Positions 9,908 to 19,833 of a DNA stretch of 64,000 nucleotides are shown in pieces (positions within the stretch are counted from its first letter, which is position 1; each line of letters starts with the position of its first letter). The stretch comes from Franconibacter pulveris DSM 19144. Lineage in GTDB: Bacteria > Pseudomonadota > Gammaproteobacteria > Enterobacterales > Enterobacteriaceae. The notes beneath the pieces were generated by a model. It had not been told where the DNA came from. It was given only the letters and a program-made list of their open reading frames with translations, and ran no database searches. Both the position numbers and the translations under genes were made by a program. The stretch spans positions 701,347-765,346 of the forward strand of contig KK211221.1 of assembly GCA_000621185.1 (NCBI GenBank), in the 5' to 3' direction.

Positions 9908-10075
9908 AAATAAAAGGGCGAGTGACGTCACCTTATTGCTCAATTAATCACCACAAAATGTGATTGCTGCACAATTAACCGTTCCGTTTATCACTTTCCT
10001 GCGAATAAGCGGCATGGACGATTATGCAATGGGGAGTCGTTACGGAAAAGCCACGGCGCGCCTGATATGTCCATA

Positions 10076-10108
10076 AAAAAACCGGGGCGCTAAATAAACG
10101 CCCCGGTT
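10076..10108 (-). terminator. Terminator of the Rieske-FAD oxidoreductase gene
   Basis: On the minus strand the stem AACCGGGGCG / CGCCCCGGT is followed by seven T. The interval from here to the araE operators (about 10.0 kb) holds only promoter DNA of araE. Confidence 0.85.
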
Positions 10109-10138
10109 GTTCTGGCTGCATAAAACGCTCTGCGGTGA

Positions 10139-11674
10139 TTACCCCTGCGCCGATAAAATAATCTCCTGCGCTTCTTCCAGGGTTAACGGCTGCTGCATTC
10201 GCAGCAACAGCGCCGCCGTGCCGGTGTAATAGCCGCAGCTGAACACGGCTTTCAGCACGCCAGCTTCACCGTAAAGGGCGATAAATTTTTTCTCTGCAAA
10301 GGAGCCGATAAATTTAAAATTATCCCAGTTCTTCGTGTGGCCGAGATATTCATAGCGAGTGCCGTAATGGGTGGTCCAGAAAAAAGGCGCACGGTCGAAC
10401 ACCTCATTTTTGCCCAGCATATTGCGGGCGGCGATACGCCCCTGCTGCTGCGCCACGCGCCAGTGCTCAACGCGCCGCACGCCTTCCGGCGCCGGATAGC
10501 TGGCGATGTCGCCCACCGCCCAGATGCCGGCGCTGGCTTCGAGCCGATCATTGGTGCGCAGGCTGCCGTCCTCTTCCTGCGCCAGCGTATGCGTAAAACC
10601 CGTAACCGGTTTGATACCGGTGGCGAAAACGACCACTTCAGCCGCAACCTGGCGGCCATCTTTGAGCGTCACGCGGTGAACGTGTTCGTCGCCTTCCAGC
10701 GCCTGCGGCTCGCCAATGACAAAACGCACGCCGTTTTGTTCGTGCAGCTGGCGAAATCCTCGCGCCACCTCTTCGCCAAACTGCTTCTCAAACGGCTGCG
10801 GATGGCGTGCGATTACCGTTACGTCGATATCCTGATTGCGCAGCGCTGAGGCGAGTTCGAGAGCGATAAAGCTGTTGCCGATAATCACTAACCGCTGCTC
10901 GCTATTGACCTCCCTGAGCAGACGTTCAGCCTGCCCGATGCTGCGCAGCACATGAACGCCTTTTAGCTGGTTGCCGGGCAACGCAGGGCGCTGCGGCGCG
11001 CCGCCGGTCGCCAGCAACAGTTTGTCGAAAGCCAGGGTTTCTCCGCTGGCAAGACGCAGCTCGCGAAGCGAAGGGTCAAGGGATTCGACCTCTTCACGAA
11101 TAACCTCCACGCCGGGCTGCTGCCAGAAATTTTCATCCAGGGGGTGCGGCACCTCGCTGATTTTCATTTTGCCGGAAGGAACGAATTTACTGAGCGCGGT
11201 GCGGTCGTAGGGCGCTTCGCGCTCCCGGTCGATAAGAATTAATTTGCCGCTGAAGCCTTCATCACGCAGCGTAATGGCCGCCGCGCTGCCCGCCGCCCCG
11301 ACGCCGAGGATAACGAAGGTTTGCGAGCCATCGCCGCGAATTTGCGGGCGTGAGGCGGGCGACATCGCCTTCGGGCTCACGTAGACCTTGCCCTCTTCCA
11401 CGCGCACCGGATACTGACGCAGGCTGGAGAGCGCTAACGGCTCGCGCCATGCGCCGTTGCTGATGTCAAACACCGCTTTATGCCATGGGCAAACCAGATG
11501 CCCTTCGCAGACCGCGCCTTTTTCCAGCGGCGCCCCCGCATGCGGACATTTGCTCTGAAATGCGCGCACCGTCTCACCGGTGCGGATCAGCACCACCTCG
11601 CTTTCGCCCACTTCCGCTTTCTGCGGCTGGCTTTCCGGTAATTCATTCATGCTCGCCACATACTGATAATTCAT
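10139..11674 (-). CDS. Rieske-domain FAD-dependent oxidoreductase (AIF3-like)
   Basis: A 511-residue two-part redox protein. Residues 1-100 form a Rieske [2Fe-2S] domain with ligands in CPH (C43, H45) and CPWH (C62, H65). Residues 118 to about 430 form a pyridine-nucleotide-disulfide reductase core: FAD loop GVGAAGSAA (124 on), NAD loop VIIGNSFIALELA, and the second FAD motif IWAVGDIA. A C-terminal reductase domain follows. The family resembles AIFM3 and ferredoxin reductases with a built-in ferredoxin-like Rieske centre. The start at 11674 follows AGGAGG by nine bases. Substrate and partner are unknown. It lies behind dgcC on the same strand with 124 bp between. Confidence 0.85.
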   Translation of the reverse strand: MNYQYVASMNELPESQPQKAEVGESEVVLIRTGETVRAFQSKCPHAGAPLEKGAVCEGHLVCPWHKAVFDISNGAWREPLALSSLRQYPVRVEEGKVYVSPKAMSPASRPQIRGDGSQTFVILGVGAAGSAAAITLRDEGFSGKLILIDREREAPYDRTALSKFVPSGKMKISEVPHPLDENFWQQPGVEVIREEVESLDPSLRELRLASGETLAFDKLLLATGGAPQRPALPGNQLKGVHVLRSIGQAERLLREVNSEQRLVIIGNSFIALELASALRNQDIDVTVIARHPQPFEKQFGEEVARGFRQLHEQNGVRFVIGEPQALEGDEHVHRVTLKDGRQVAAEVVVFATGIKPVTGFTHTLAQEEDGSLRTNDRLEASAGIWAVGDIASYPAPEGVRRVEHWRVAQQQGRIAARNMLGKNEVFDRAPFFWTTHYGTRYEYLGHTKNWDNFKFIGSFAEKKFIALYGEAGVLKAVFSCGYYTGTAALLLRMQQPLTLEEAQEIILSAQG

Positions 11675-11798
11675 CGCAATGCACCTCCTGATTGTTATTG
11701 TGCGTCGACGCGGCTTATCCGCCGCGTCGCGAGAGTCGGTTATGTTGCAGCGCTCTTTTAAGCCTGGCAGAGATGGCGGGGTCGGCAAACGAGGAGGA

Positions 11799-12899
11799 TC
11801 AGGCGGCCACTTCAGTGCGGTTGCGGCCCGCTTTTTTGGCTTTGTAAAGGGCGTTATCCGCCGCTTTCAGCCATTCGCGGTAGTGGGTCATTTGCGGCGT
11901 GAGCGGCGCCACGCCTACGCTTATGCGCACCCGCAGATCCGGCGCGGAGTCAAAGCGATAGTCATCAAGATGTTCATGCACCCGGTGCATGGCAGCGATG
12001 GCGCTCTGCACCGACGTGCCTGTCATAAACACCGCAAATTCGTCGCCGCCAAAACGGCCGATAACGTCGGTGGTGCGTAGCGTGAGCTGTAAATGCTGCG
12101 TGATGGCAAGAATCGCTTCATCGCCGACATCATGCCCGTAGGTATCGTTAATCGTCTTGAAGTGGTCGAGATCGATTAACAACAGCGTGGAAATGCGCTG
12201 ATAGCGTCGGCAGTTGTCGAACTCGTTATGCAGCAGATGCTCCCAGTGGCGTCGGTTATAGACGCCGGTCATGCCGTCGCGGGTACTGAGAAGCTGAAGC
12301 CGACGCTTGCGTTCAGCCAGGTTGATGGCGGTGCGGTAGGTCACAAAGCCAAAGAAAACCGGGTAAATAAGCAGCGCGGGCAGACAAACCCACATCTCAA
12401 GGGGCGTGGTGGTGATATCCACCGGCAGGTTAATTATCGCAATCGTCGTAAAGCAGGCCGCCGCTTGTAGCAACAGACCGACCAGAAACAGCTTTACGCC
12501 CCCTGCCCCCATATTATTCATGTTGACCATCATCAGAATAAGTATGGAGGGCAGCGCGTTGAGCCCAATTGCGCCGATCCAGACGCCGCCCATCACTGAA
12601 TCGAACGTCAGGTTACGCTGTTCGGCGGCCATCGGGTTCGCGGCGCGGTCCGCCAGCAGCCAGGCGACATGCGGCCAGATAAACGCGTAAATCGACAGCA
12701 CCAGCCACCACCATGCGGAGAGCGGCTGGGTGAGCAAAATGGGGGCGAGAAAAAGAAAGCTGATGCCGTGGCCTACCGTGCGCGGCAGCCAGATGCGGCG
12801 TGCGAAGCGTTGCCCGGAGCGCAGATAGTCATCCGTAAAGCGAGCCTGTTGGCGGGCCTGCCAGGAGGTCCATCGACTAAATATTTGTTGTTGATTCAT
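11799..12899 (-). CDS. dgcC: Diguanylate cyclase DgcC (AdrA)
   Basis: A membrane-bound diguanylate cyclase that, in E. coli and Salmonella, makes c-di-GMP that activates cellulose synthase. The N-terminal 190 residues hold the MASE2-type membrane part (about six hydrophobic segments), then a GGDEF domain with STRDGMTGVYNRRHWE, the active site RFGGDEF and an inhibitory I-site RTTD five residues before it. Strong similarity to E. coli AdrA continues to the C-terminal KKAGRNRTEVAA. The start at 12899 has only a weak ribosome site, so it is less certain. The psiF-adrA-proC synteny agrees. Confidence 0.92.
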   Translation of the reverse strand: MNQQQIFSRWTSWQARQQARFTDDYLRSGQRFARRIWLPRTVGHGISFLFLAPILLTQPLSAWWWLVLSIYAFIWPHVAWLLADRAANPMAAEQRNLTFDSVMGGVWIGAIGLNALPSILILMMVNMNNMGAGGVKLFLVGLLLQAAACFTTIAIINLPVDITTTPLEMWVCLPALLIYPVFFGFVTYRTAINLAERKRRLQLLSTRDGMTGVYNRRHWEHLLHNEFDNCRRYQRISTLLLIDLDHFKTINDTYGHDVGDEAILAITQHLQLTLRTTDVIGRFGGDEFAVFMTGTSVQSAIAAMHRVHEHLDDYRFDSAPDLRVRISVGVAPLTPQMTHYREWLKAADNALYKAKKAGRNRTEVAA

Positions 12900-13002
12900 T
12901 TTTTCGGGACGGTTTCGCAACATTTCCCAAAGTATAAGGAGGCGGCAAACGGCCCGAGTATGAAATTTCGGGTGAGCGGTTTTAGCCACTCACCCATATG
13001 AA

Positions 13003-13317
13003 CTACCAGCCGGATTGCGCCATACAGTCGCCTGCCGCGCGGCGGCGTTCGTCGCCATCCAGCATCTGCGTCTGCGCGCTGCATTTTTTCATTTGCTGCT
13101 CACGCGGCGTAAGGCTTTTATCGCGAGGCGCGCTCTGGCGATTTTGCAGGCAGTTGCGAATATAAACCTTGCGGGCGTCGCCGGTGATTTGCGCGGCGGT
13201 AGCCTGCTGATTGCAGACGGTGCGCGATGGCGGAAGCAGAGCGCCGCGCTCGGCGCTCCAGGTCGGCGCTGGAGAGAGCATCCCCATCACCAGCACGGTA
13301 AGCAGCGTGGTTTTCAT
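13003..13317 (-). CDS. psiF: Phosphate-starvation-inducible protein PsiF
   Basis: A 104-residue exported protein of unknown function. It has a signal peptide (about residues 1-21, cut near WSA-E), then two repeats of the PsiF domain around CNQQATA...GDARKVYIRNCL and KKCSAQT...GDERRRAAGDCM. GCAGGAG precedes the ATG at 13317. In E. coli it follows phoA; here phoA is not upstream, so psiF must have its own promoter. I see no clear Pho box. Confidence 0.9.
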   Translation of the reverse strand: MKTTLLTVLVMGMLSPAPTWSAERGALLPPSRTVCNQQATAAQITGDARKVYIRNCLQNRQSAPRDKSLTPREQQMKKCSAQTQMLDGDERRRAAGDCMAQSGW

Positions 13318-13993
13318 TGTTTCTCCTGCAAGCGATAGCCGCACTATAAGCCTGGTCAGGAGAGCGGAGGAAAACCACCCGCCAGCGTCAGGAATGTCTG
13401 CCCGGTAGCATTTTTTATTACAGGCCGGGGTGTTTCCTGATGCACAAGCGCGGGCTTGATCGGTTATGCCCGCTACAGCGGCCGCGTGCGGGATGTTGTC
13501 AATTTTCACGCCGCGGCGCAAGCGGCGGCGCCAGTAATGAAACCGGGCTTATGCTTTGCTTATCAAGGAGATAGCGGGTGTACTGGTCGGTCAGCGGCAG
13601 CGCGGCAATATCTTTAAAAAAGCCGCCGGCACCCTCGGCGTCATTGCGCGCTGCCGTTATTTCCGAATCATCGATACCATCGTCAATTCACAGAATACTT
13701 TTTTGCTGGCCGATTATTTAATGAGGCGCCAACGCTTCAGTTTTATCGCTCGTCAGACGGCGCGCGCCGGCTGGCTGAGTAATATCACCTCGCGCCGCCC
13801 GATTATCGAGCCCGGACGGTTTGCATGCGCGACACTGGCCACAACACAACTCAACGATGATATTAAGGCAATTGCTATCGCGCACTTTTTCACCCTATTT
13901 TCGACCTTTAAAAGATAAAAAAGAAATAACAACAGCGCGACGATAGATTCAAATTATGACGGCATCATGACGAACCATGATGCCGTTAACAGA
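13318..13993. other. 676-bp interval where phoA stands in E. coli
   Basis: No convincing gene is seen. A TTG-started open frame (13556-13918) has no family resemblance, and the TTG overlaps the only good ribosome-site sequence (AAGGAGAT). No alkaline phosphatase motif is recognisable in any frame. The left end must hold the psiF promoter. Confidence 0.6.
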
Positions 13994-14254
13994 CTAGCTT
14001 CTGGGGTGCCGTAAAAGCTTTTTTACATATTGGTTGAGTAATTCAGTATCGCGATGTGGAACTTCGCTCGGCGGGGTTGCTTCCTGCAAGGCTCCCTCAA
14101 TGCCCTGAATCAGCGCTTCCTGCTCTTTCTGCTCCATCCGGCGCAGCATGGCAGTCACGATAATTTCCAGTGCCTCGACCTGGGCCACCAGCTCTTTTGA
14201 CTCTTCCTCTTTTTGTGCAAGCTTTACCAGCAATTCGGCAATAAGATTTTTCAT
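13994..14254 (-). CDS. iraP: Anti-adaptor protein IraP
   Basis: IraP binds the adaptor RssB and so protects sigma-S from ClpXP degradation, in E. coli mainly during phosphate starvation. The 86 residues form a predicted N-terminal coiled coil ([20 protein letters not shown]) and the conserved C-terminus [16 protein letters not shown], with close match to E. coli IraP. The upstream 230 bp is AT-rich and should carry its promoter. Confidence 0.95.
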   Translation of the reverse strand: MKNLIAELLVKLAQKEEESKELVAQVEALEIIVTAMLRRMEQKEQEALIQGIEGALQEATPPSEVPHRDTELLNQYVKKLLRHPRS

Positions 14255-14484
14255 AACCCAATTCCCTTAGTTAATACCGGGGGGAAGTTATCACCCCGTT
14301 TCAAAGTTGCAAAGTAAAAATGAACCAATTTTTATATTAATTTAATGGAAGTGTGGTTCAGAACAAAAAGCAAGCAACAGCGAAACGTTTTTGTTATTTA
14401 ACTTAAATTCCTGGCACAGATATGCAGAAAAAACCCTTCTTTTTTCTTATTGTTATTAAGTAAAGATTAATGCAATACATTTCA

Positions 14485-15705
14485 TTAAGTTAAGTCCCGC
14501 TTTCGCTGCAAGGCGCTTAACTGCTGCTGGCGCAGCGCACAGGCTAACTGAACCACATTCACCAGCACCACCAGCGCGGTGGCGATAAAAACCCAGCGAT
14601 AGCCCGCCATCGCCGAAATGCCCGCCCCCATCAGCGGCCCCAGCACGTTGCCCAGATACATAAACGACTGGTTGTATCCAAAAATGCGTCCTGTTACCTG
14701 GTCGCTTGAATACTTCACCAGCAGCGTCTGCACCGCAGGCAGCATGGCGCCGTCGGCGAAGCCGAGCAGAAAGCGCAGCACGGCGAGCTGCGTTGGCGAG
14801 GTGACAAAGGACATGGCGAAAAAGAGCGCGACGGCGAAGATAAGCGTCGCCATCAACACCCGGGCGGTGCCGATGCGGTCGCCAAGCTTGCCAAGACGCG
14901 GGGCGGAAAGCAGCGCCGAGACGCCCGGCACGGCGGCGATCATGCCGCTCAGAAAAGCGATATTGTCGCTCTGCGGCGAAAGCGCCTTAATAAACAGCGC
15001 CAGTATCGGGCTGATGGAGCCGTTGCAAAGCTGGATAACCATGGTGGTAATAAAGAGACTGATAACCAGCCCCGGATAAGGCAGCGAGGCGAAGACCGCC
15101 TTGCCGGAAAGGCGCTGGGCTTTGCTGCCTGCAGGACGCACGCCTTCTTTTATCAGCAGCAGCGTCACCAGGAAACTTATCATCAGCAGAAGCGCGGTCA
15201 CCAAAAAGACGGTGCGCAGACCAAGATGGTCCGCCAGAAAACCGCCCATCAGCGGGCCGCAAATCACGCCGCTGATTTGCGCCGTGGAGAGGGTGCTGAG
15301 CGCCCAGCCGCTGCGCTCGCGCGGCACTTGCGAAGCCACCAGCGCCATGGCGTTGGGAATATAACCCGAGGTCAGCCCCATGATGGCCCGCAGGAAAAAG
15401 AGCTGCCAGACGTTGGTGGCGAACGCCTGCAACAGAATCGCTATCGCCATGCCGAGGGAAGCGCGCAGCAGCATCAGCTTGCGGCCTTTGCGGTCGGCCA
15501 GGCTGCCCCACATGGGAGAGACAATCGCCGAAACCAGAAACGTGACGCTGAAGGTTAAGCCCGACCACATCGACAGGGCTTCATGAGAGGTCACACCCAA
15601 CTGGGCAACATAGAGCGGCAGAAACGGGAGGATTTGACTGATGGCGAGGCCGGTGAAAAAGCAGCCGAACCAGACCGAGATAATATTGACCTTCCAGGAT
15701 TCCAT
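14485..15705 (-). CDS. MFS exporter, MdtG-like
   Basis: A 406-residue major facilitator transporter of the drug:H+ antiporter group. It has about 12 hydrophobic segments, motif A in [16 protein letters not shown], its second copy [16 protein letters not shown], and the motif [21 protein letters not shown] typical of MdtG. It resembles E. coli MdtG in many blocks but is clearly diverged and not in mdtG context. The start at 15705 gives MESWKVN; its ribosome site is weak. Substrate is not deducible. Confidence 0.8.
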   Translation of the reverse strand: MESWKVNIISVWFGCFFTGLAISQILPFLPLYVAQLGVTSHEALSMWSGLTFSVTFLVSAIVSPMWGSLADRKGRKLMLLRASLGMAIAILLQAFATNVWQLFFLRAIMGLTSGYIPNAMALVASQVPRERSGWALSTLSTAQISGVICGPLMGGFLADHLGLRTVFLVTALLLMISFLVTLLLIKEGVRPAGSKAQRLSGKAVFASLPYPGLVISLFITTMVIQLCNGSISPILALFIKALSPQSDNIAFLSGMIAAVPGVSALLSAPRLGKLGDRIGTARVLMATLIFAVALFFAMSFVTSPTQLAVLRFLLGFADGAMLPAVQTLLVKYSSDQVTGRIFGYNQSFMYLGNVLGPLMGAGISAMAGYRWVFIATALVVLVNVVQLACALRQQQLSALQRKRDLT

Positions 15706-15870
15706 ACGCCCGCGACAAAAAGAATTAAATGAATAAGCCCACCATACCAGCCGCCCGCTTCCGGCGCGTGGCATCCCTTGCGCTCTGATTCATTTCAGAA
15801 TTTTATCTTTCAGAAGGAGTTATTTGTGATATTTATCACATAAGCCGCCGTCACTGCCGCACTTTCCTCT

Positions 15871-16569
15871 TTAACGGCAGATGCCGAACCCCCGCATGCC
15901 CAGGTGAAAATGGTTGGCATGGGCGGCGTTATAGTTCGGCCCCAGCGAATTGCCGAAGAAAGGACAGCTCTGGTCGAACAGCGCGCGCAGCGTTTCTCCT
16001 CGCGCGTTTTGCTCGTTCCACCCTTTCAGCACGGTGATGTGCTGACCATTGGCGAAACGAAAGCCGCTGATATCCAGCGCGTCCGCCGTCGCGTGCTCGC
16101 TTAACCGCGCGCCGGGGCGGTTGTAGATATTGCGGCAGGCATAGCTGCCTAAATGATCGATGCGCGTCAGCTCGCTCTTCATAATGGAAGCGGCAACGGG
16201 CTTTGCGCGCTGCTGGACATACATGGCGCTGCTTAGCGCCAGCGGACAGCTGGCAAGAAACGAACTGCTGAGCCGCACGTCGCCAAATTGGGTGACGCGC
16301 ACCGGCGCGTCGAGCGGACATTTTCCCGCTACATTATTTTGCTCGCGAAAGCTAATCATGCCCTTGTCGCTCGCCTGCCTGAGGATGGCAAGGCAGGCCT
16401 GCGGCTCGTTTGCCATCTGGCGCAGCTTATAGCGAGTCACCATGGTGGGCGGGTCATCGGGCGAGAGCGGCGCAAAGGGGTTGTACCAGGCGGGAAGCCA
16501 GTTATACAAGCTGTACGCGATAAGCGCCGCTACCCCGACTCCCGCCACCACACCTCCCGCTTTCGCCAT
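15871..16569 (-). CDS. Extensin-like C-terminal domain protein
   Basis: A 232-residue protein with an N-terminal membrane anchor (VVAGVGVAALIAYSLYNWL, about residues 6-24) and a periplasmic extensin-like domain, a family with the fold of LAS/D,D-carboxypeptidase-type zinc hydrolases. The candidate metal ligands lie in EHATADALDISGF and HANHFHLGM. Conserved cysteines (CPL, ACRNI, SCPFF, GICR) suggest disulfides in the periplasm. GGGAG stands seven bases before the ATG. A role in cell-wall trimming is likely but inferred. Confidence 0.8.
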   Translation of the reverse strand: MAKAGGVVAGVGVAALIAYSLYNWLPAWYNPFAPLSPDDPPTMVTRYKLRQMANEPQACLAILRQASDKGMISFREQNNVAGKCPLDAPVRVTQFGDVRLSSSFLASCPLALSSAMYVQQRAKPVAASIMKSELTRIDHLGSYACRNIYNRPGARLSEHATADALDISGFRFANGQHITVLKGWNEQNARGETLRALFDQSCPFFGNSLGPNYNAAHANHFHLGMRGFGICR

Positions 16570-16701
16570 GCGCTCTCCCTTTTTCTGACCTGAATCCTGA
16601 GTATAGCCGTCGCTTTCCAGCGTACCGCAGGAAGCGCATGAAACGCGCCTTATCGCGTGCTATGTTGTCAGCTTTCGTAAGCATTCAGGATGGATTGTGT
16701 G

Positions 16702-17802
16702 ATGGCAAAACTGCGCGTGGGCATCGTCTTTGGCGGAAAATCGGCGGAGCATGAAGTGTCGCTCCAGTCGGCGAAAAATATCGTCGACGCCATTGATAAA
16801 GAGAAGTTTGAGGTTGTACTGCTGGGAATTGATAAACAGGGCCAGTGGCACGTCAACGAGGCGTCCGGCTACCTGCTGAACGCCAACGACCCGGCGCGCA
16901 TCGCGCTTCATCGCTCAGAGAAAACCGTCGCGCTGGTGCCAGGCCAGACCGAAGCGCAGTTAATTGAGGCGAACAGCCGTCAGGCGCTGGATCAGGTAGA
17001 CGTGATTTTCCCCATCGTGCACGGCACGCTTGGTGAAGATGGCTCCCTGCAGGGCATGCTGCGCATGGCCAACCTGCCGTTCGTCGGCTCCGGCGTGCTC
17101 GGCTCGGCGGTCAGCATGGATAAAGATGTCGCCAAGCGGCTGCTGCGCGACGCGGGCTTAAACGTGGCGCCTTTCGTTACGCTCACCCGCGCCAGCCGCA
17201 ACCGCGTGAGCTTCAGCGAACTTGAGCAAACCTTCGGCCTGCCGCTGTTTGTGAAGCCCGCGAATCAAGGCTCATCCGTCGGCGTAAGCAAAGTGACCAG
17301 CGAAGCGCAGTTTCACCAGGCGGTGGCGCTGGCCTTTGAATTCGACCATAAAGTGGTGGTGGAACAGGGCATTAAAGGACGTGAAATCGAATGCGCGGTG
17401 CTCGGTAACGACGAGCCGCAAGCGAGCACCTGCGGCGAAGTGGTCGTTAACGACGAGTTCTATTCTTACGACACCAAATACCTTGATGACAAAGGCGCGC
17501 AGGTAGTGGTGCCCGCAGCCATCACGCCGGATATTAACGATACGATCCGCGCCATCGCTATCCGCGCTTATCAGGCGCTGGAGTGCTGCGGCATGGCGCG
17601 CGTCGATGTCTTTCTGACGGCGGATAACGACGTTATTATTAACGAAATCAACACGCTGCCAGGCTTTACCAATATCAGCATGTATCCCAAGCTGTGGCAG
17701 GCGAGCGGCCTTAGCTACCAGGCGCTGATCACGCGCCTGATCGAGCTGGCGCTGGAGCGCCACCGCGCCGACAGCGCGCTGAAAAGCGCCATCACCCGCT
17801 AA
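16702..17802 (+). CDS. ddlA: D-alanine--D-alanine ligase A
   Basis: DdlA joins two D-alanines with ATP for peptidoglycan precursors. It has the ATP-grasp pattern: N-terminal [29 protein letters not shown], the ATP-lid region [13 protein letters not shown], and the metal/product site [17 protein letters not shown]. The start at 16702 (MAKLRVG) fits E. coli DdlA; the in-frame ATG at 16690 lies inside the AGGATGG ribosome site and is less likely. Length is 366 residues (364 in E. coli). Confidence 0.96.
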   Translation: MAKLRVGIVFGGKSAEHEVSLQSAKNIVDAIDKEKFEVVLLGIDKQGQWHVNEASGYLLNANDPARIALHRSEKTVALVPGQTEAQLIEANSRQALDQVDVIFPIVHGTLGEDGSLQGMLRMANLPFVGSGVLGSAVSMDKDVAKRLLRDAGLNVAPFVTLTRASRNRVSFSELEQTFGLPLFVKPANQGSSVGVSKVTSEAQFHQAVALAFEFDHKVVVEQGIKGREIECAVLGNDEPQASTCGEVVVNDEFYSYDTKYLDDKGAQVVVPAAITPDINDTIRAIAIRAYQALECCGMARVDVFLTADNDVIINEINTLPGFTNISMYPKLWQASGLSYQALITRLIELALERHRADSALKSAITR

Positions 17803-17805
17803 CGG

Positions 17806-18027
17806 TTATTCTTTTGCCGCGTCCGGTTTCTCTTCTTCCGGACGCCGGCGAATAATCAGCCCCGCCAGCCAGAAGCCAATCACCCAGGTCACCAGCCCGA
17901 CGGCGTAGTTTTGCCAGCCTTTTGTCTCAACGCCCAGCAAACCGATAATTCCATTGAGGATAAAAATAAGCCCGATCGCGAAAGCATAATAATGCCAGTC
18001 GCGGCGGATTTTCACAGGCAGGTTCAT
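17806..18027 (-). CDS. yaiZ: Small inner-membrane protein YaiZ
   Basis: A 73-residue protein with two transmembrane helices (YYAFAIGLIFILNGIIGLL and YAVGLVTWVIGFWLAGLII) and charged ends. It matches E. coli YaiZ (DUF2754) and its place next to ddlA, convergent with it. Function unknown. Confidence 0.9.
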   Translation of the reverse strand: MNLPVKIRRDWHYYAFAIGLIFILNGIIGLLGVETKGWQNYAVGLVTWVIGFWLAGLIIRRRPEEEKPDAAKE

Positions 18028-18294
18028 TGCGGCTCCGGAGGAAAAAAAGCCATCATCGCATATCCTTTTCAGGCTGTCTGTGGCCCGGATCGCGGCGGAT
18101 GGGGAAAATCTGAAATGTTACCTGTTGATTAATAAAGTTACGTAAATGTGAGTATCGACATAAAACTGACATCCAGGAGTAATCCACCCCTGAAATTACC
18201 AGAAATCCGATATTGACATTTGTTAACTCCTGTCAAACTCACCTCTAGTCAGCTGGCATAACGCCAGCGTGCAGGTATACCCCTGGAGGTCTGT

Positions 18295-18600
18295 ATGGCA
18301 GAGATTATGTTGTCGAAACCTGGCTTCGCCAGGAAAAAACGCGAAACAACCCTGCCTGGCAATATCGCTTATGCCGTGTTTGTGTTGTTCTGCTTCTGGG
18401 TAGGCGCACAGATTCTGAACCTGCTGGTTCATGCGCCAGGCGTGTTTGACCATCTGATGCAGATGCAGGAGAACGGCCGCCCCCGCATTGAGATGGGGCT
18501 TGCGGTGAGCACGCTGTTTGGCGTGGTTCCCTTCCTGCTGGGTTGTGTTATGGCTGGCGCCTTTGCGCTTTATCTGCGCCTGCGCCAGCGCTTTTTCTAA
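18295..18600 (+). CDS. yaiY: Inner-membrane protein YaiY
   Basis: A 101-residue protein with two transmembrane helices ([19 protein letters not shown] and [20 protein letters not shown]). It matches E. coli YaiY (DUF2755), including the loop [21 protein letters not shown] precedes the ATG by five bases. Its end overlaps the end of yaiW by four bases. The 267 bp between yaiZ and yaiY should hold their divergent promoters. Confidence 0.92.
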   Translation: MAEIMLSKPGFARKKRETTLPGNIAYAVFVLFCFWVGAQILNLLVHAPGVFDHLMQMQENGRPRIEMGLAVSTLFGVVPFLLGCVMAGAFALYLRLRQRFF

Positions 18601-19718
18601 CCCTTCTTCATACAGCGGGCCCGGCGATCGTCCACGCGTTTAGCAAACCAGGCGGTGGTTAAATTGCGGGTAATTTTCGGGCTTTCCAGCTGAATGCCGG
18701 GCAGCATCTCCCTCGGCAATTTTTTGCCTGCCTTTTGTTCAGCCAGCTTATACACCTTCTGGTAAAGATCGGTCTCTTCGAAATCCAGGCTGTCGCCTTT
18801 GCTGAGCGCGCGGTGAATGGCGCTGTCGCTCATGCCGATTTTGCCTGCGAGCTTGCGTACCGCCAGTTCCGTACTGCCCGGCTCGTCGCTGTTATAGCGA
18901 ATCAAATCGCCGTCGAGCGCCAGCTTCACGCCGCTCGCCTTGCTGACCGCGTTCTGGAAAGCGGCGTTACGGCTGGCGTACCAGCCCGCGTTAAAGTCCG
19001 CAAAGCGGTAAAGCGGCTGCGTGTAGTTCGCCGGATAGTTAAGCAGATGATAGGTGCCAAACCAGAGGCCGCCGCGCCGGGTAAACACCTCCTGGCGCAC
19101 CGTGCCCTCCATTTTGTATGGGTAGCCGCGCTCATGCTGCTCGGCGAAAGCGATGCTTACCTGCATCGGCCCGCCGGTATGCACCGGGTTAAGGTTGCCA
19201 AACAGGGTCTGGCCGAGCGGCACCATGCCGATAAAATCGTCAAAAATGGCGCTCAGCTGCTTTTCCGTTTTCACCTTATCGAGCCGCTCGCTGTAGCTTT
19301 TGCCGTTGGGGGATTTAATCAGCAGCGCCGTGCGCACCACGAAAGCCGGAATATGCAGCTTCCCGGCGCGGCGCTCAATCTCCTTCCAGGCGATGTTGTT
19401 GAGGCCGGGCACCGTCGGGTCCGCCTGATAGTTCGCCTCCTGCTCCGCCACGGCCAGCACGGAGCAGATGTTCTCTTCGGTAGCGGGCAGCTTCTGGCTT
19501 TCAAAAGCGGTGGCGATATCTTTCGCCCAGCCGTCGCGGTCTTTCACGCTTGCCGGCATTTTCTGTTTCACCACGCTCTTCACATCCAGCGGCTTAACCT
19601 TTTCCGCCGTTGGTTCGCTTTTTTGACTGGTACAGCCCGCCAGCGTGAAAAAAGCGGCCAGGCCAAGCGTGAGGGCGCGCCGCGACGGGCGGGCTATCGG
19701 GGGAAGCGCGTTTTCCAT
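18597..19718 (-). CDS. yaiW: Lipoprotein YaiW (DUF1615)
   Basis: A 373-residue outer-membrane lipoprotein that in E. coli works with SbmA in uptake of proline-rich peptides. The signal sequence ends in the lipobox LAGC (cysteine near residue 28). The mature protein contains the DUF1615 region with [13 protein letters not shown] and [13 protein letters not shown]. The start at 19718 follows AGGAA. It lies downstream of sbmA on the same strand, but a hairpin terminator lies between them. Confidence 0.92.
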   Translation of the reverse strand: MENALPPIARPSRRALTLGLAAFFTLAGCTSQKSEPTAEKVKPLDVKSVVKQKMPASVKDRDGWAKDIATAFESQKLPATEENICSVLAVAEQEANYQADPTVPGLNNIAWKEIERRAGKLHIPAFVVRTALLIKSPNGKSYSERLDKVKTEKQLSAIFDDFIGMVPLGQTLFGNLNPVHTGGPMQVSIAFAEQHERGYPYKMEGTVRQEVFTRRGGLWFGTYHLLNYPANYTQPLYRFADFNAGWYASRNAAFQNAVSKASGVKLALDGDLIRYNSDEPGSTELAVRKLAGKIGMSDSAIHRALSKGDSLDFEETDLYQKVYKLAEQKAGKKLPREMLPGIQLESPKITRNLTTAWFAKRVDDRRARCMKKG

Positions 19719-19803
19719 ACCGTTCCTGTTTCGTTTTAAAAGTCCGCCCGAGCGTAACATTTTCGCAAAAAGCGGAGAATCGGAATCGGCTGGCGTAACG
19801 GCA

Positions 19804-19830
19804 TAAAAAAACGCTCCCGAAGGAGCGTTG
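19804..19830 (-). terminator. Hairpin terminator between sbmA and yaiW
   Basis: On the minus strand AACGCTCC-TTCG-GGAGCGTT is followed by T7. It lies directly after the sbmA stop, so much transcription may end before yaiW, or yaiW has its own promoter. Confidence 0.85.
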
Positions 19831-19833
19831 AGG

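Noticed and set aside
11705-11729. The CGACGCGG / CCGCGTCG inverted repeat between dgcC and the Rieske gene as a terminator
   Set aside because: No T-run follows on the minus strand, so it is at most an RNA stem or operator.
13556-13918. A 120-codon open frame between psiF and iraP
   Set aside because: It starts with TTG inside the only Shine-Dalgarno-like sequence, has no known similarity, and no ATG near the start.
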